DNA of 64,000 nt from Clostridium_F caseinilyticum (GCF_046127645.1 NZ_CP175919.1); one strand, 5' to 3'; counted from the first letter of the stretch, positions 27,681 to 36,761 are shown. Notes: generated from the letters alone by a model not told the origin. Translations and numbers: made by a program.

Positions 27681-28574
27681 ATGGAACTTACTAAAATTAA
27701 AGGAAATTCTTATTATATAAATTTTCCTACAAATATTGGAGTATATATTTTTAAAAATAAAAATTGTTTATTAGTTGATACAGGCAAAAATAAATATGAT
27801 GGAAAAAAGATAGAAGAAGTTTTATTGCAAAACGGACTCCATCCTAAATATATAGTAAACACTCATAGCCATTTAGATCATTGTGGTGGAAACCTTTTAT
27901 TTAAAGAAAATTATCCTGGATGTTTAACTTATGCATCCTTTAAAGAAAAACTATTTATGGAAAATCATGATTTAAATGCAGCTATGTTATTTTCAGCCTC
28001 ACCAATTAAACTTATATATAAAAGCAATAAAGATATACCTGTAGATTATATATTAGATTATGGTATAAACAAAATTAATGATGAGAAATTTGAAGTTATA
28101 AGTCTTAAAGGACATTCACCTGAACAAATAGGATTTATTACTCCTGAAAAAGTATGTTTTTTAGGAGACAGCATCTTTAGTGATGAGACAATAAAAAAAT
28201 ACTCTCTCCCTTACTACTATGATTTAGAAGAGTCTATAAATAGCTTGGAAATTATAAAAAACATAGATGCTGATTTCTTTATTATAAGTCACTGTGATAG
28301 AGTGTTAGAAAAAGATGAGATACTAGATTTAGTAGATACAAATATGAAAAACATAAATGAACATATAAATATAATTTTAGATCTCTTAGATCAGCCCTTA
28401 ACTAAAGAAGATATATTCGAAAATATTTCAATACTAGAAGATTTAAGATTAAATTTTAATCAGTATCATCTATATATAGGAGCTCTGAGTGCTTTCATAA
28501 CTTATCTTTTCCATAAAAATCTTATTGATTATTCTATAGAAGATGGAAAACTTTATTATTTTAAAAAAGCATAA
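27681..28574 (+). CDS. MBL-fold metallo-hydrolase
   Basis: A 297-residue metallo-beta-lactamase-fold protein. The binuclear site motif is THSHLDHCGG (about residue 60), with further ligands in KGHSPEQ, LGDSIFSD and IISHCDR. The C-terminal about 80 residues are a helical extension that may bind substrate. Relatives include glyoxalase-II-like and lactonase-like enzymes, but the substrate cannot be told. AAGGAAGTG precedes ATG 27681. Divergent from pepD; the 27348-27680 gap is AT-rich with nothing recognised. Confidence 0.8.
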   Translation: MELTKIKGNSYYINFPTNIGVYIFKNKNCLLVDTGKNKYDGKKIEEVLLQNGLHPKYIVNTHSHLDHCGGNLLFKENYPGCLTYASFKEKLFMENHDLNAAMLFSASPIKLIYKSNKDIPVDYILDYGINKINDEKFEVISLKGHSPEQIGFITPEKVCFLGDSIFSDETIKKYSLPYYYDLEESINSLEIIKNIDADFFIISHCDRVLEKDEILDLVDTNMKNINEHINIILDLLDQPLTKEDIFENISILEDLRLNFNQYHLYIGALSAFITYLFHKNLIDYSIEDGKLYYFKKA

Positions 28575-28593
28575 AAATAGATTTAATTTTAAC

Positions 28594-28793
28594 CCGTAAA
28601 TATAAATAATATATTCATAAGCAATTCATTTCACTAAGAAGTTATAAATTGGGCTTCATAAAAAATTTGCTACCCGATTTTACTACTGGATCCTCACGTC
28701 CTGTGAGGAATTACACAAATTTTTAATTACGTCCAATTAAGAACTTCTAAGCTTATTTATAATGCTTATTACATATATTATTTATATTTACGG
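28594..28793. repeat. 200-bp nested palindrome
   Basis: The outermost 21 bases (CCGTAAATATAAATAATATAT, 28594-28614) are perfectly repeated in inverse at 28773-28793. Inside, a segment from about 28638 reading AGAAGTTATAAATTGG pairs imperfectly with 28733-28748, and at the centre CCTCAC (28692-28697) pairs with GTGAGG (28703-28708). The whole can fold as one long interrupted hairpin. No coding content. MITE-like, or an insertion into the IS605-type remnant that follows directly. Confidence 0.6.
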
Positions 28794-29059
28794 TGTTTTA
28801 AATGTCAGAAATTAAACACGGACAAGCATAGGTCTATAAACTATACTACTTAAACAAGGGGCATATGGTTTTGAATCGAGCCGATATGACAAACCCCGTA
28901 GGGTGCTAATGATTTCAACAGAAGTCTTGCCCGATAAAGTCTTAGGGAAACCGAACCAATATTTGATGTCAACCGACAATGATTTAGCATTTGTTGGCTA
29001 TCCAAAAGAAGTTTGGATAATACTTAATAACCTTGCGACTTTAGTCGTGAGAGGTTCAG
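28794..29059 (+). mobile_element. remnant of an IS200/IS605-type element: tnpB tail and right end
   Basis: The first frame reads CFKCQKLNTDKHRSINYTT then stop, which resembles the CxxC...NADxNASIN tail of TnpB. The next about 200 bases contain paired segments (GGGGCATAT with ATATG...CCCC) and end in a hairpin AACCT...AGGTT with TTTAGTCGTGAGAGGTTCAG, like IS605-family right ends that encode TnpB guide RNA. The final 64 bases recur at 3303-3366. It ends 23 bases from the mgtA stop codon. The rest of tnpB and the left end are gone. The assignment is tentative. Confidence 0.5.
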
Positions 29060-29081
29060 TGCATATCATTATAGCCATTCA

Positions 29082-31724
29082 TTATAACCAACTATTAAAT
29101 TTTTTAATATATAAATTCTTTATAAATTGTGTTAATACACAATAAGATAATAAAATTCCTACAAGCCATGGGAAATACATAAATGGTAATGGTTGTAACC
29201 CTACAGACTCTCCAAAAGGTGTAAATGGTATAAGGACACCTGCTGCCATTATAATACCTGTTAATAAAAGTACTGGAGTTGTAGCTCTACTTTGAATAAA
29301 AGGTATTTTTTTAGTTCTTATCATGTGTACAATGAGAGTTTGAGATAACAGTCCTTCTATAAACCAGCCTGATTGGAATAATGATTGCATGGCTGGAGTA
29401 TTAGCCTTAAATATAAACCACATTACTAAATAAGTTAATACATCAAATATAGAACTTATTGGCCCTATAAAAATCATAAATTTTCCAATATCATCTGCAC
29501 TCCATTTTCTTGGTTTACTTAAATATTCATCATCCATAGTATCCCATGGAATAGCAACTTGAGATAAATCGTAAAATAAATTTTGTATCAAAAGCTGTAT
29601 TGGCAGCATTGGTAAGAATGGTAAAAATGCACTGGCCACTAATACACTAAATACGTTACCAAAATTTGAACTTGCAGTCATTTTAATATACTTTATAATA
29701 TTTCCAAAAACTTTTCTGCCTTCAATAACACCTTGTTCCAAAACCATAAGATTTTTTTCTAATAAAATTATATCTGCTGATTCTTTCGCTATATCTACTG
29801 CAGTATCAACAGAAATACCCACATCCGCCTGACGCAAAGCTGCAGCATCATTTATACCATCTCCCATAAAACCTACTGTGTGTTCATTATTTTGAAGTAA
29901 TTTTATTATTCTTGATTTTTGAAGAGGAGAAAGCTTTGCAAAAACATTAATATTCTCAATAATATTAATCAAATCTTCATCTGTCATTTCCTCTATTTCA
30001 TTTCCTAAGAGTATCTTATTAGCTTTTAATCCCACTTCTTTACAAATTTTTAATGTTACTGCATCATTATCACCAGTTAATATTTTTACATCTACTCCAT
30101 TTTCCTTAAGAGCCTTTATTGCTTCTTTTGCTGAATCCTTTGGAGGATCTAAAAATCCTATATATCCCATAAGAACCATATTACTTTCATCTTTTATATT
30201 AAAATTATTTTCATCTGGAATATTATTTTTTTGTGCTACTGCAATAACTCTCATACCTTCATTATTTAATTTTTTAACCATATCAATAACTTCATTTTTG
30301 ATATCTTCATTAAGCTCCACAACATTCCCTTTGTACTCAGCTAAAGTACAAATTGAAAGCATTTCTTCTACAGCACCTTTTGTTATAAGTTGCCTTTTAC
30401 CTTCATTATTTTTTAGTACTACAGACATTCTTCTTCTTGTAAAATCAAAAGGTATTTCGTCTACTTTTAAATATCTTCTTTCAAGTTCATTAAATCCATT
30501 TTCTTCACCATGGTTTAATATTGCTACATCCATTAAATTACGAAGTCCAGTCTGATAAAAACTATTTAAGTAAGCATGCCTCAATACTCTATTATCTTCT
30601 TCTCCATGTACATTTAAATATCTTTCAACAACAATTTTATCAAGAGTCAAAGTTCCTGTTTTATCTGTACAAAGAACATCCATTGCACCAAAGTTTTGTA
30701 TAGCATCAATTTTTTTCACTACAGTTTTATGCTTTGCCATAATTACAGCACCCTTAGCAAGATTAGTTGTAACAATCATAGGAAGCATTTCTGGAGTTAA
30801 ACCAACAGCTATTGATATTGAAAAAAGTAAAGCTTGTAGCCAATTTCCTTTTGTGATACCATTAACCAAAAATACTATAGGAACCATAATAAACATAAAC
30901 TTTATAAGAAGCATACTTACACTATTTATACCTCTTTCAAAACTTGTTAAGCTTTTAGTTTCTGTAAGTGTTGAAGTCATATTTCCAAAATATGTTTCAT
31001 TTCCAGTAGCTATAACTACTCCAGTAGCACTTCCACTTATAATATTAGTACCTAATAAACATATATTATCTAGTTCACTTATATTTAAATTTTCATTTTT
31101 ATTTTTTAGAACTGAATATTTTTCAACAGGTTCAGACTCCCCTGTTAAAGAAGATTGGCTTACAAATAAATCTTTACTGTTTATTATTCTTACATCAGCA
31201 GGTATCATATCACCAGCAGAAAGATATACTATATCTCCTGGTACAATTTCAATCATATCTATCTCATTAATTCCTGATTCTTTTCTACATACAGCAGCGG
31301 TTGTTTTTATTAGTGCTTTTAACTTTTCAGAAGCTCTATTTGATTTAAATTCTTGAAAAAATTTCAAAAATCCACTTATTGTTACCATTATGAAAACAAC
31401 AATTATAGTAACAAAGCTTCTATCTTCTGGTGCTGTTAATAGGACGTCTGTTATCAAAGATACTCCTGCAAGGATTAATAAAACTAATATAAAAGGATCG
31501 ATGAAAGCTTTTATTAACTGAATATACCATGACATTGGCTTCTCATGTTCTACTTGATTTGATCCCCATTTTTCTCTTCTTTTTTCTACCTGATCTATTG
31601 CTAAACCTTCAGTATCAGTATTTAATTTTCTATAAACTTTTTTTAAATCCATTTTGCTAAAATCTACAAGATTATTTATATATTGTTTTGACATGTCTTC
31701 AACATTGATTACTCTTCTTCTCAT
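29082..31724 (-). CDS. mgtA: Mg2+-importing P-type ATPase (P3B)
   Basis: An 880-residue membrane ATPase that imports Mg2+ under limitation. It has the phosphorylation motif CTDKTGTLT, actuator SLTGESEPVEK, ATP-binding ITKGAVEEM, hinge TGDNDAVT and MGDGINDAAALRQADVGISV, and membrane helices grouped near residues 65-130, 270-340 and 700-870. It is full length for MgtA/MgtB. GGAGGTG precedes ATG 31724. It lies downstream of an M-box Mg2+ riboswitch with attenuator and a short ORF, consistent with derepression at low Mg2+. Confidence 0.95.
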   Translation of the reverse strand: MRRRVINVEDMSKQYINNLVDFSKMDLKKVYRKLNTDTEGLAIDQVEKRREKWGSNQVEHEKPMSWYIQLIKAFIDPFILVLLILAGVSLITDVLLTAPEDRSFVTIIVVFIMVTISGFLKFFQEFKSNRASEKLKALIKTTAAVCRKESGINEIDMIEIVPGDIVYLSAGDMIPADVRIINSKDLFVSQSSLTGESEPVEKYSVLKNKNENLNISELDNICLLGTNIISGSATGVVIATGNETYFGNMTSTLTETKSLTSFERGINSVSMLLIKFMFIMVPIVFLVNGITKGNWLQALLFSISIAVGLTPEMLPMIVTTNLAKGAVIMAKHKTVVKKIDAIQNFGAMDVLCTDKTGTLTLDKIVVERYLNVHGEEDNRVLRHAYLNSFYQTGLRNLMDVAILNHGEENGFNELERRYLKVDEIPFDFTRRRMSVVLKNNEGKRQLITKGAVEEMLSICTLAEYKGNVVELNEDIKNEVIDMVKKLNNEGMRVIAVAQKNNIPDENNFNIKDESNMVLMGYIGFLDPPKDSAKEAIKALKENGVDVKILTGDNDAVTLKICKEVGLKANKILLGNEIEEMTDEDLINIIENINVFAKLSPLQKSRIIKLLQNNEHTVGFMGDGINDAAALRQADVGISVDTAVDIAKESADIILLEKNLMVLEQGVIEGRKVFGNIIKYIKMTASSNFGNVFSVLVASAFLPFLPMLPIQLLIQNLFYDLSQVAIPWDTMDDEYLSKPRKWSADDIGKFMIFIGPISSIFDVLTYLVMWFIFKANTPAMQSLFQSGWFIEGLLSQTLIVHMIRTKKIPFIQSRATTPVLLLTGIIMAAGVLIPFTPFGESVGLQPLPFMYFPWLVGILLSYCVLTQFIKNLYIKKFNSWL

Positions 31725-31767
31725 AATAATTCACACCTCCAAATTCTAAAAAAGACAATAACAAATT

Positions 31768-31796
31768 AAAGGTTACTTAAACATAGTTTAACCTTT
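31768..31796 (-). other. hairpin between the small ORF and mgtA
   Basis: AAAGGTTA (31768-31775) pairs with TAACCTTT (31789-31796) around a 13-nt loop in the mgtA leader. There is no strong T run, so it is more likely an RNA stability or translational element than a terminator. Confidence 0.35.
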
Positions 31797-31903
31797 TAAA
31801 AAGATATAATTAAAGTTGCGGTTAAATAATTAGTGAATTATTTTAGTAAAGAACAGTTGAAGATAAAGATCTTATTAAAGATTTGTATATATGAAGAGTT
31901 TTG

Positions 31904-32020
31904 CTATATAAATTTTATGTTAAACCCCAGTGAAAAGAAATAGAGTTTAATAATATATAAAAACTTCCCTAAATATATAAAATTACCTCCACTGTCCATA
32001 CTACTCCCGCTAGCTTCCAT
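31904..32020 (-). CDS. 38-residue predicted membrane peptide in the mgtA leader
   Basis: A short ORF, ATG 32020 to TAG 31906-31904, with AGGAGGTG 7 bases before the ATG. The peptide begins MEASGSSMDSGGN and continues as a hydrophobic/aromatic segment FIYLGKFLYIIKLYFFSLGF, likely one membrane helix. It lies between the M-box attenuator and mgtA, so it would be made only at low Mg2+. By analogy with MgtS/MgtR small proteins of enterobacteria or leader peptides, it could stabilise, inhibit or couple to MgtA; no sequence relation is claimed. Confidence 0.55.
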   Translation of the reverse strand: MEASGSSMDSGGNFIYLGKFLYIIKLYFFSLGFNIKFI

Positions 32021-32045
32021 TTCTTTTCACCTCCTAAAATTCAAA

Positions 32046-32081
32046 ATAAAAAAACTTCGTCAAACTTAAACATGACGAAGG
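32046..32081 (-). terminator. M-box attenuator
   Basis: On the minus strand CTTCGTCA pairs with TGACGAAG around a 10-nt loop, followed by TTTTTTTA. It comes immediately after the riboswitch aptamer. Confidence 0.85.
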
Positions 32082-32084
32082 TAT

Positions 32085-32250
32085 TTAACAACACTTTCTC
32101 GTTCAAGTTTTGGCTCTACAAGGCAATGAAATTGTATTAGATTATGCCTTCTTTGTTCGGCAAAATCTGCTAACCAGTTAAGAATGTTTCCATCCTTTTA
32201 CGGCAACAACCCGTATCCTTGTAGTAACCTCACCTACCGAGGTCTATTCA
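32085..32250 (-). ncRNA. M-box (ykoK) Mg2+ riboswitch
   Basis: The minus strand shows GGTAGGTGAGGTTACTAC, GGATACGGGTTGTTGCCG and a later GGAAAC segment, matching the conserved M-box core order. Followed by an attenuator, the short membrane ORF and mgtA. Mg2+ binding should favour termination. The outer boundaries are approximate. Confidence 0.88.
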
Positions 32251-32262
32251 ATTTACAATAAT

Positions 32263-32291
32263 ATATTATTATTTATATTAAAAATTGTCAA
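32263..32291 (-). promoter_or_regulatory. sigma-A promoter of the mgtA transcript
   Basis: On the minus strand TTGACA (32291-32286), 17-bp spacer, TAATAT (32268-32263), directly upstream of the M-box. Confidence 0.7.
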
Positions 32292-32315
32292 GATTTTTTT
32301 ATGATTTTTTAATAT

Positions 32316-32720
32316 TTATATTACACCTAAAGCTATAAACTCTTCTGACTCAAATAAATTGTATTCACTATAATGTTTTTGCCCCATAAGGTTATATATT
32401 ATATCTTCAGATTTATATCCTTCTTTATATATTTTTAAGCCTTGTACTATTCTTTTAGCTTTGTTTCTATTGATGTTTAATATAGCTTGAACATTTCCTA
32501 AGGAATAATACTCTTTTAGAAACAACTTTTCTAAATTACTTTGTAATTCTAATTTATAATTTATATCTACATTATGATCTTTATGAGGACTATGCCTGCC
32601 TCTATGATGTATTTCACACAAATATTTATAATTTATCTCTAAATCCATTCCGCCTTCACATTTATGAATTATATGATGTATTTCAGCACCTTCTCTGCCA
32701 CATACTTCACATCTTGGCAA
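32316..32720 (-). CDS. small HNH-domain protein with C-terminal HTH-like region
   Basis: A 134-residue protein. The N-terminus CEVCGREG, EIHHIIHKCEGGMDLEINYKYLCEIHHRGRHSPH carries two CxxC-like/Cys-His metal sites and the His-His-Asn pattern of HNH nucleases. Residues about 70-110 (YSLGNVQAILNINRNKAKRIVQGLKIY) look like a helix-turn-helix. It may be a stand-alone nuclease or a DNA-binding zinc protein. The start is TTG 32720, set by AAGGAG 10 bases upstream; no ATG fits. No neighbouring phage genes are seen. Confidence 0.65.
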   Translation of the reverse strand: MPRCEVCGREGAEIHHIIHKCEGGMDLEINYKYLCEIHHRGRHSPHKDHNVDINYKLELQSNLEKLFLKEYYSLGNVQAILNINRNKAKRIVQGLKIYKEGYKSEDIIYNLMGQKHYSEYNLFESEEFIALGVI

Positions 32721-32823
32721 AAGCTATTCACTCCTTATAAATAGAATATTATAGTATTATTATACCATAAATAATATTATAAGTAATTTGGACATAATTG
32801 TATTTTTTCAACCTTAAATTTGA

Positions 32824-33930
32824 TTAATCCCTTTTAGACTTACACGGACTTCCTTTTATTTTATTTTTTATTAAAGCTATAGTAAAAATTATAAATGGAA
32901 TTATTATAAAAGAAACTAAATATATATATGGATAGAATTTTAATATATATAATAATTTATATGTATTTTTCGCCATAAAAAGACATATAATCATTACTAT
33001 AATATTTAATACAAATATGGTTACTCTTTGTTTCTTATTTTCTATTCTAAAATGTTTTAGCAAATATAACAAAGCCTGAAAAGTTAATGTATATTTTACA
33101 AACCATCCAGCTAACATTTGAAGCATAACAAAAAATTCTCCACTTTCTAAAAATCCTGAATAACTTACTAATTGAGTTTGCATAAGCTTAGGATAAGCTA
33201 AAGTTACAGCTCTATTAATTCCAAAAGTAGCTATTACTCCTGTTACAGATACTATTATCATTTGTATAACTATAATTAATCCTATAGTCGCACCTTTTAA
33301 AGCAGATTTTTTATCTCTAATACCTTGAAAATATGGATATGCTATAGCTACACATCCATATAGTCCCAAAACTTCAATCATACAGATAAAAAATCCTTTA
33401 TGCACACCATTGGGGAATATAGGAAGTAAATATTTATAATTTTTATATTTAGCAGTAAGTACTCCTAAATTTATGCCTGCTATACATATAAGAGTAATTC
33501 CAATTAAAGCCATCAAAATTATAGCTCTTTCTCCCTTTAGTAACACATACGTAGCACTTAATATGAAAGTTACAACAAAAAACCAAGGTGGAGTATTTTG
33601 TAGTAAATTAGTATTCATAGCATTAGCATCTACACTACAAGATTCTAAAAGTGAAAAAAATAATCCCAAGCAAAATGTAAGTTCAAACAGTTTTCCTAAA
33701 TGTTTTCCTAAAGCATATTCGTATACTTCCCATAAACTATGTTTGCCGATTTTTTTACTTATATTGATTATATATAAATAATATAAAAATATAATTAATG
33801 AAGCTATTATAGTAGCTACCCAACTACTATTTTTACCATTTATAATAAATGTTTCTGGATAAGTTTTTAATGAAACTATAGTTGTTCCTAATATTATGTA
33901 GGCTACATGTTTTGAATTTAGCTTAAAAAT
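32824..33930 (-). CDS. gerKB: spore germination receptor subunit B (permease-like), apparent ATT start
   Basis: A 368-residue protein of the endospore germination permease family (APC-like, about 10 membrane helices), the subunit thought to bind germinant. The frame is open back to 33930 and reads FKLNSKHVAYIILGTTIVSLKTYPE, matching the usual GerB N-terminus. AAAGGAGG lies 8 bases before an ATT codon at 33930, exactly where ATG is expected; no ATG, GTG or TTG occurs in frame until TTG 33669, which would delete the first three helices. Either ATT is used inefficiently or the gene is crippled by an ATG-to-ATT change. Divergent from gerKA-gerKC, as in C. perfringens gerK. Confidence 0.8.
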   Translation of the reverse strand: MFKLNSKHVAYIILGTTIVSLKTYPETFIINGKNSSWVATIIASLIIFLYYLYIINISKKIGKHSLWEVYEYALGKHLGKLFELTFCLGLFFSLLESCSVDANAMNTNLLQNTPPWFFVVTFILSATYVLLKGERAIILMALIGITLICIAGINLGVLTAKYKNYKYLLPIFPNGVHKGFFICMIEVLGLYGCVAIAYPYFQGIRDKKSALKGATIGLIIVIQMIIVSVTGVIATFGINRAVTLAYPKLMQTQLVSYSGFLESGEFFVMLQMLAGWFVKYTLTFQALLYLLKHFRIENKKQRVTIFVLNIIVMIICLFMAKNTYKLLYILKFYPYIYLVSFIIIPFIIFTIALIKNKIKGSPCKSKRD

Positions 33931-34025
33931 TTTCTATTCCTCCTTTTATTTTATAATATTTTAATTCTTGACCTATAATAGAATATTATTCGTAATAATT
34001 ACTAATAATAAAAATGGTGATTAAT

Positions 34026-35438
34026 ATGAACATTGATTGTTATGATATTATAAAAAAACGATTAAAAAATAAATTTGATACAGTATTTAGAGAGATTGCT
34101 TGCAAGCAAGGAACTATTCATTTAATATTTATCAGTAATTTATGTGATTCAAGTTTTATAAGTGAATATATTATCTATCCTCTTATTAAAGATGATGATT
34201 ATGCCTATAATATAAAAAATATGAAAGAAACTATGCTAGCTGCAAATTCTGTAGAGGAAGTAAAAGATGTAGAAGAAGCTATACTAGGTATATTATCTGG
34301 AAATGTAATCATAATCCCAGATTTTATTGAAGGGATTATTTCTGTAGAAGCAAAAGGCTTTTCTAAAAGATCTGTTGGTTCTCCTGTTACAGAGGCGGTA
34401 ATAAAAGGTCCTAGAGAAGGATTTACAGAATCTATAATGGATAATTTATCTTTAATACGTAGGAGAATTAAAAATGAAAACTTTGAGGTAGAGAAATTTA
34501 CTTTAGGAAAAGAATCTAATACTTTAGTGGCTATGTGTTATCTAAAAAACAAAGCACCTGAAGCTTTAACGGATTATATAAGAAATAAACTAAGTAAAGC
34601 TAAATTTGAATTCGTTATTGAAAGCAACTATATAGAAGAACTCCTTACCCAAAAAAATACCCTTTTTGATACTATAGCTAGTAGTGAAAAAACTGATATA
34701 GTATGCTCTAAAATTTTTGAGGGAAAAGTTGGAATAATAGTAGATGGCACTCCCTTTGTGTTAACTGCTCCTCATTTTTTTATTGAAAATATTAATATGG
34801 CAGATGATTATTATCAAAAAAAAATTTTTACCAATATAAGTAGAATATTGAGGTGGATTGCTCTAGGTATTTCTCTTTTTTTACCTGGACTCTATTTAGC
34901 TTTATCTACTCATCATTTTTCTTTAATTCCTTATATGTTTATATTTAGATTAGCTAAGGCTAGGGCTGGAGTTCCTTTTCCAACTATAATTGAAGTTCTT
35001 CTTATGATGTTCTTTTTTCAACTGTCAAGGGAAGCTGGTCTTAGACTTCCTCAACCTATAGGACAAAGTATGAGTATTGTTGGAGCTTTAATACTGGGAG
35101 ATGCTACCGTAAGTGCTAGTTTAACCTCTCAATCCACTATGGTTATAGTTGGAATAACTACTATATCTACTTTTTTGATACCCAAATTTTATAATGGTAT
35201 TTCTGTATGGTCTGTTTTAATATCTATTGGATCATCTATAGCAGGACTTCCTGGCTTTTATATGATGGTTATGGTATTTTTAGCTCATATAAGTTCTTTG
35301 CAAAGCTGTGGATATCCTTACCTATATCCTTTAGGTACTTTTGAAAAATATAATTATGGTGACGTAGTTTTTAGGGATGATTTAGAAAATCTATCCTCTG
35401 ATATACTAGTTGGTGATCAAAAATCTAATAATAAATAA
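34026..35438 (+). CDS. gerKA: spore germination receptor subunit A
   Basis: A 470-residue GerA-family protein of the spore inner membrane. The N-terminal half is soluble, with the conserved EGFTESIMDNLSLIRRRIKN region (about residues 135-155). The C-terminal half has several membrane helices, including PTIIEVLLMMFFFQLSREAGLRLP and GQSMSIVGALILGDATVSA, standard for the family. ATG 34026 is preferred over 34014 because GGTGAT lies 6 bases before it. Followed after 67 bases by gerKC and divergent from gerKB; the three make one receptor that senses nutrients. Confidence 0.93.
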   Translation: MNIDCYDIIKKRLKNKFDTVFREIACKQGTIHLIFISNLCDSSFISEYIIYPLIKDDDYAYNIKNMKETMLAANSVEEVKDVEEAILGILSGNVIIIPDFIEGIISVEAKGFSKRSVGSPVTEAVIKGPREGFTESIMDNLSLIRRRIKNENFEVEKFTLGKESNTLVAMCYLKNKAPEALTDYIRNKLSKAKFEFVIESNYIEELLTQKNTLFDTIASSEKTDIVCSKIFEGKVGIIVDGTPFVLTAPHFFIENINMADDYYQKKIFTNISRILRWIALGISLFLPGLYLALSTHHFSLIPYMFIFRLAKARAGVPFPTIIEVLLMMFFFQLSREAGLRLPQPIGQSMSIVGALILGDATVSASLTSQSTMVIVGITTISTFLIPKFYNGISVWSVLISIGSSIAGLPGFYMMVMVFLAHISSLQSCGYPYLYPLGTFEKYNYGDVVFRDDLENLSSDILVGDQKSNNK

Positions 35439-35505
35439 AGCTATGAATAATATAAAAACTAAATTTATAGTTACTTAACATATTTTCCTAAAAGGATTGG
35501 TGTAA

Positions 35506-36600
35506 ATGAAAAGAATTATTGCAATACTATTAGTTTTTTCAAATATATTTTTACAAGGATGTTTTAGTTATAGAGACATAAACAAATTACTATTTGCCAC
35601 TGCTGTTATTGTAGACGTTGATAACTCAAATAATCCTGTATTATATGTTGAGGCTTATAAAGGCGTTAGAGAAGAATCTAATCAAAAAGATAGGTTAGTA
35701 TTTAAAGGTACTGGTAAAACCTTACTAGAATCTCTTAAAAATATTAATCTAAGTTCTTCAAGCGAAGTAAATTATGAGCAAACAAAAGCAATTATATTTA
35801 CAGAAAAAGCTGCTAATATAGGTTTAGATAGATTTATAGATATGTTTGAAAGAGAACAGCAATTTATAATGAGAGCTGATTTTTGTATATTTGAAGGAAC
35901 TGGAGACGAATTATTAAGCATAAAAATCCCGGATGAAAAATTTCTTGGAATTTTTGTTTATGATTTGATACAAAATGTAAATACATCCTCTAGTGCTATA
36001 AAGTTAACCTTAAATGATTTATTAAATGAAAGACTCATGAGAGATAAAACAGCTGTAGCAAGTTTTATACAATATAATAGAAGAGACACTGAAAACAAAA
36101 TCTTCTTAAATGGTGGTGCCGTTATAAACAAAGACAAATATGTATCAAGGCTTTCTGCTGAAGAAGCTAAGGGCTATAATTTTTTAGCTAATAAAGTTTC
36201 TAAAGGAGTTATTCAAATTTCTAATCCCCAAGATATAAATAAACTAATAACTTTGGAGATATTATCTAGTAAAACAAAAACTAAAGTTGAATATGTAAAT
36301 GGTACTATCTATTTAACTAAAAAAATTAAAACTGTATGCACTATAGGAGAAAGTCAGGGCAGGTTTTATGGAAATAAAGATCAAATAAATAATTTGAATG
36401 TATTAGCAGGTGAGGAAATAAATAAGATTGTATCTTCTGTATTTAGCAAATTTCAGAAAAACAATTTGGATATATTTGGCATAGGAAATGATGTTTATAT
36501 TAAATATCCTAATTTAAATCTGGAAAATATAATTTTAAATACTGAACTTAAAACTGAAATAGATGTAGAAATTATAAATAGTGCAGATATTATATCATAA
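35506..36600 (+). CDS. gerKC: spore germination receptor subunit C (lipoprotein)
   Basis: A 364-residue GerC-family lipoprotein. The signal peptide MKRIIAILLVFSNIFLQGC ends in a lipobox (LQGC, Cys 19), so it is anchored to the outer face of the spore inner membrane. The following CFSYRDINKLLFATAVIVD matches the family start (GCWDxxEI-like), and the C-terminal domain has the usual mixed alpha/beta pattern. AAAGGATTGGTG precedes the ATG. Partner of gerKA and gerKB. Confidence 0.92.
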   Translation: MKRIIAILLVFSNIFLQGCFSYRDINKLLFATAVIVDVDNSNNPVLYVEAYKGVREESNQKDRLVFKGTGKTLLESLKNINLSSSSEVNYEQTKAIIFTEKAANIGLDRFIDMFEREQQFIMRADFCIFEGTGDELLSIKIPDEKFLGIFVYDLIQNVNTSSSAIKLTLNDLLNERLMRDKTAVASFIQYNRRDTENKIFLNGGAVINKDKYVSRLSAEEAKGYNFLANKVSKGVIQISNPQDINKLITLEILSSKTKTKVEYVNGTIYLTKKIKTVCTIGESQGRFYGNKDQINNLNVLAGEEINKIVSSVFSKFQKNNLDIFGIGNDVYIKYPNLNLENIILNTELKTEIDVEIINSADIIS

Positions 36601-36697
36601 ATTCTATAATTATATAAACTTAACTTTTATATAAAATTAGTATTATATATATTAAAATCGCTAAATTTATTTAACCAAAAAGTTATTACTTTAAAAT

Positions 36698-36755
36698 TAA
36701 TAACAGCAGATACACGTAATTATTTCTATTATATAGGTATCTGCTGTTTATTATT
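36698..36755. terminator. bidirectional terminator between gerKC and purD
   Basis: TAACAGCAGATAC (36701-36713) pairs with GTATCTGCTGTTTA (36737-36750), between convergent genes, with T/A runs on both flanks. Confidence 0.75.
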
Positions 36756-36761
36756 AAAATA

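Noticed and set aside
28903..29145. Open frame of 80 codons over the IS605-type right end
   Set aside because: No ribosome site, runs into antisense of the mgtA end, and the same DNA recurs as a non-coding element end; better explained as RNA or terminal sequence.
30853..31356. Long antisense frames, such as this one over mgtA and those at 15443-15793 and 21448-21948
   Set aside because: Each lies wholly opposite a conserved enzyme gene, has no ribosome site and no recognisable protein features.
29082..32020. Phage or integrative-element origin for the mgtA/HNH region
   Set aside because: No integrase, phage structural genes, tRNA or attachment repeats are visible; the HNH protein alone is not enough.
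33669..33669. TTG as the start of gerKB
   Set aside because: It would delete about 87 residues that clearly match the GerB N-terminus and has no ribosome site.
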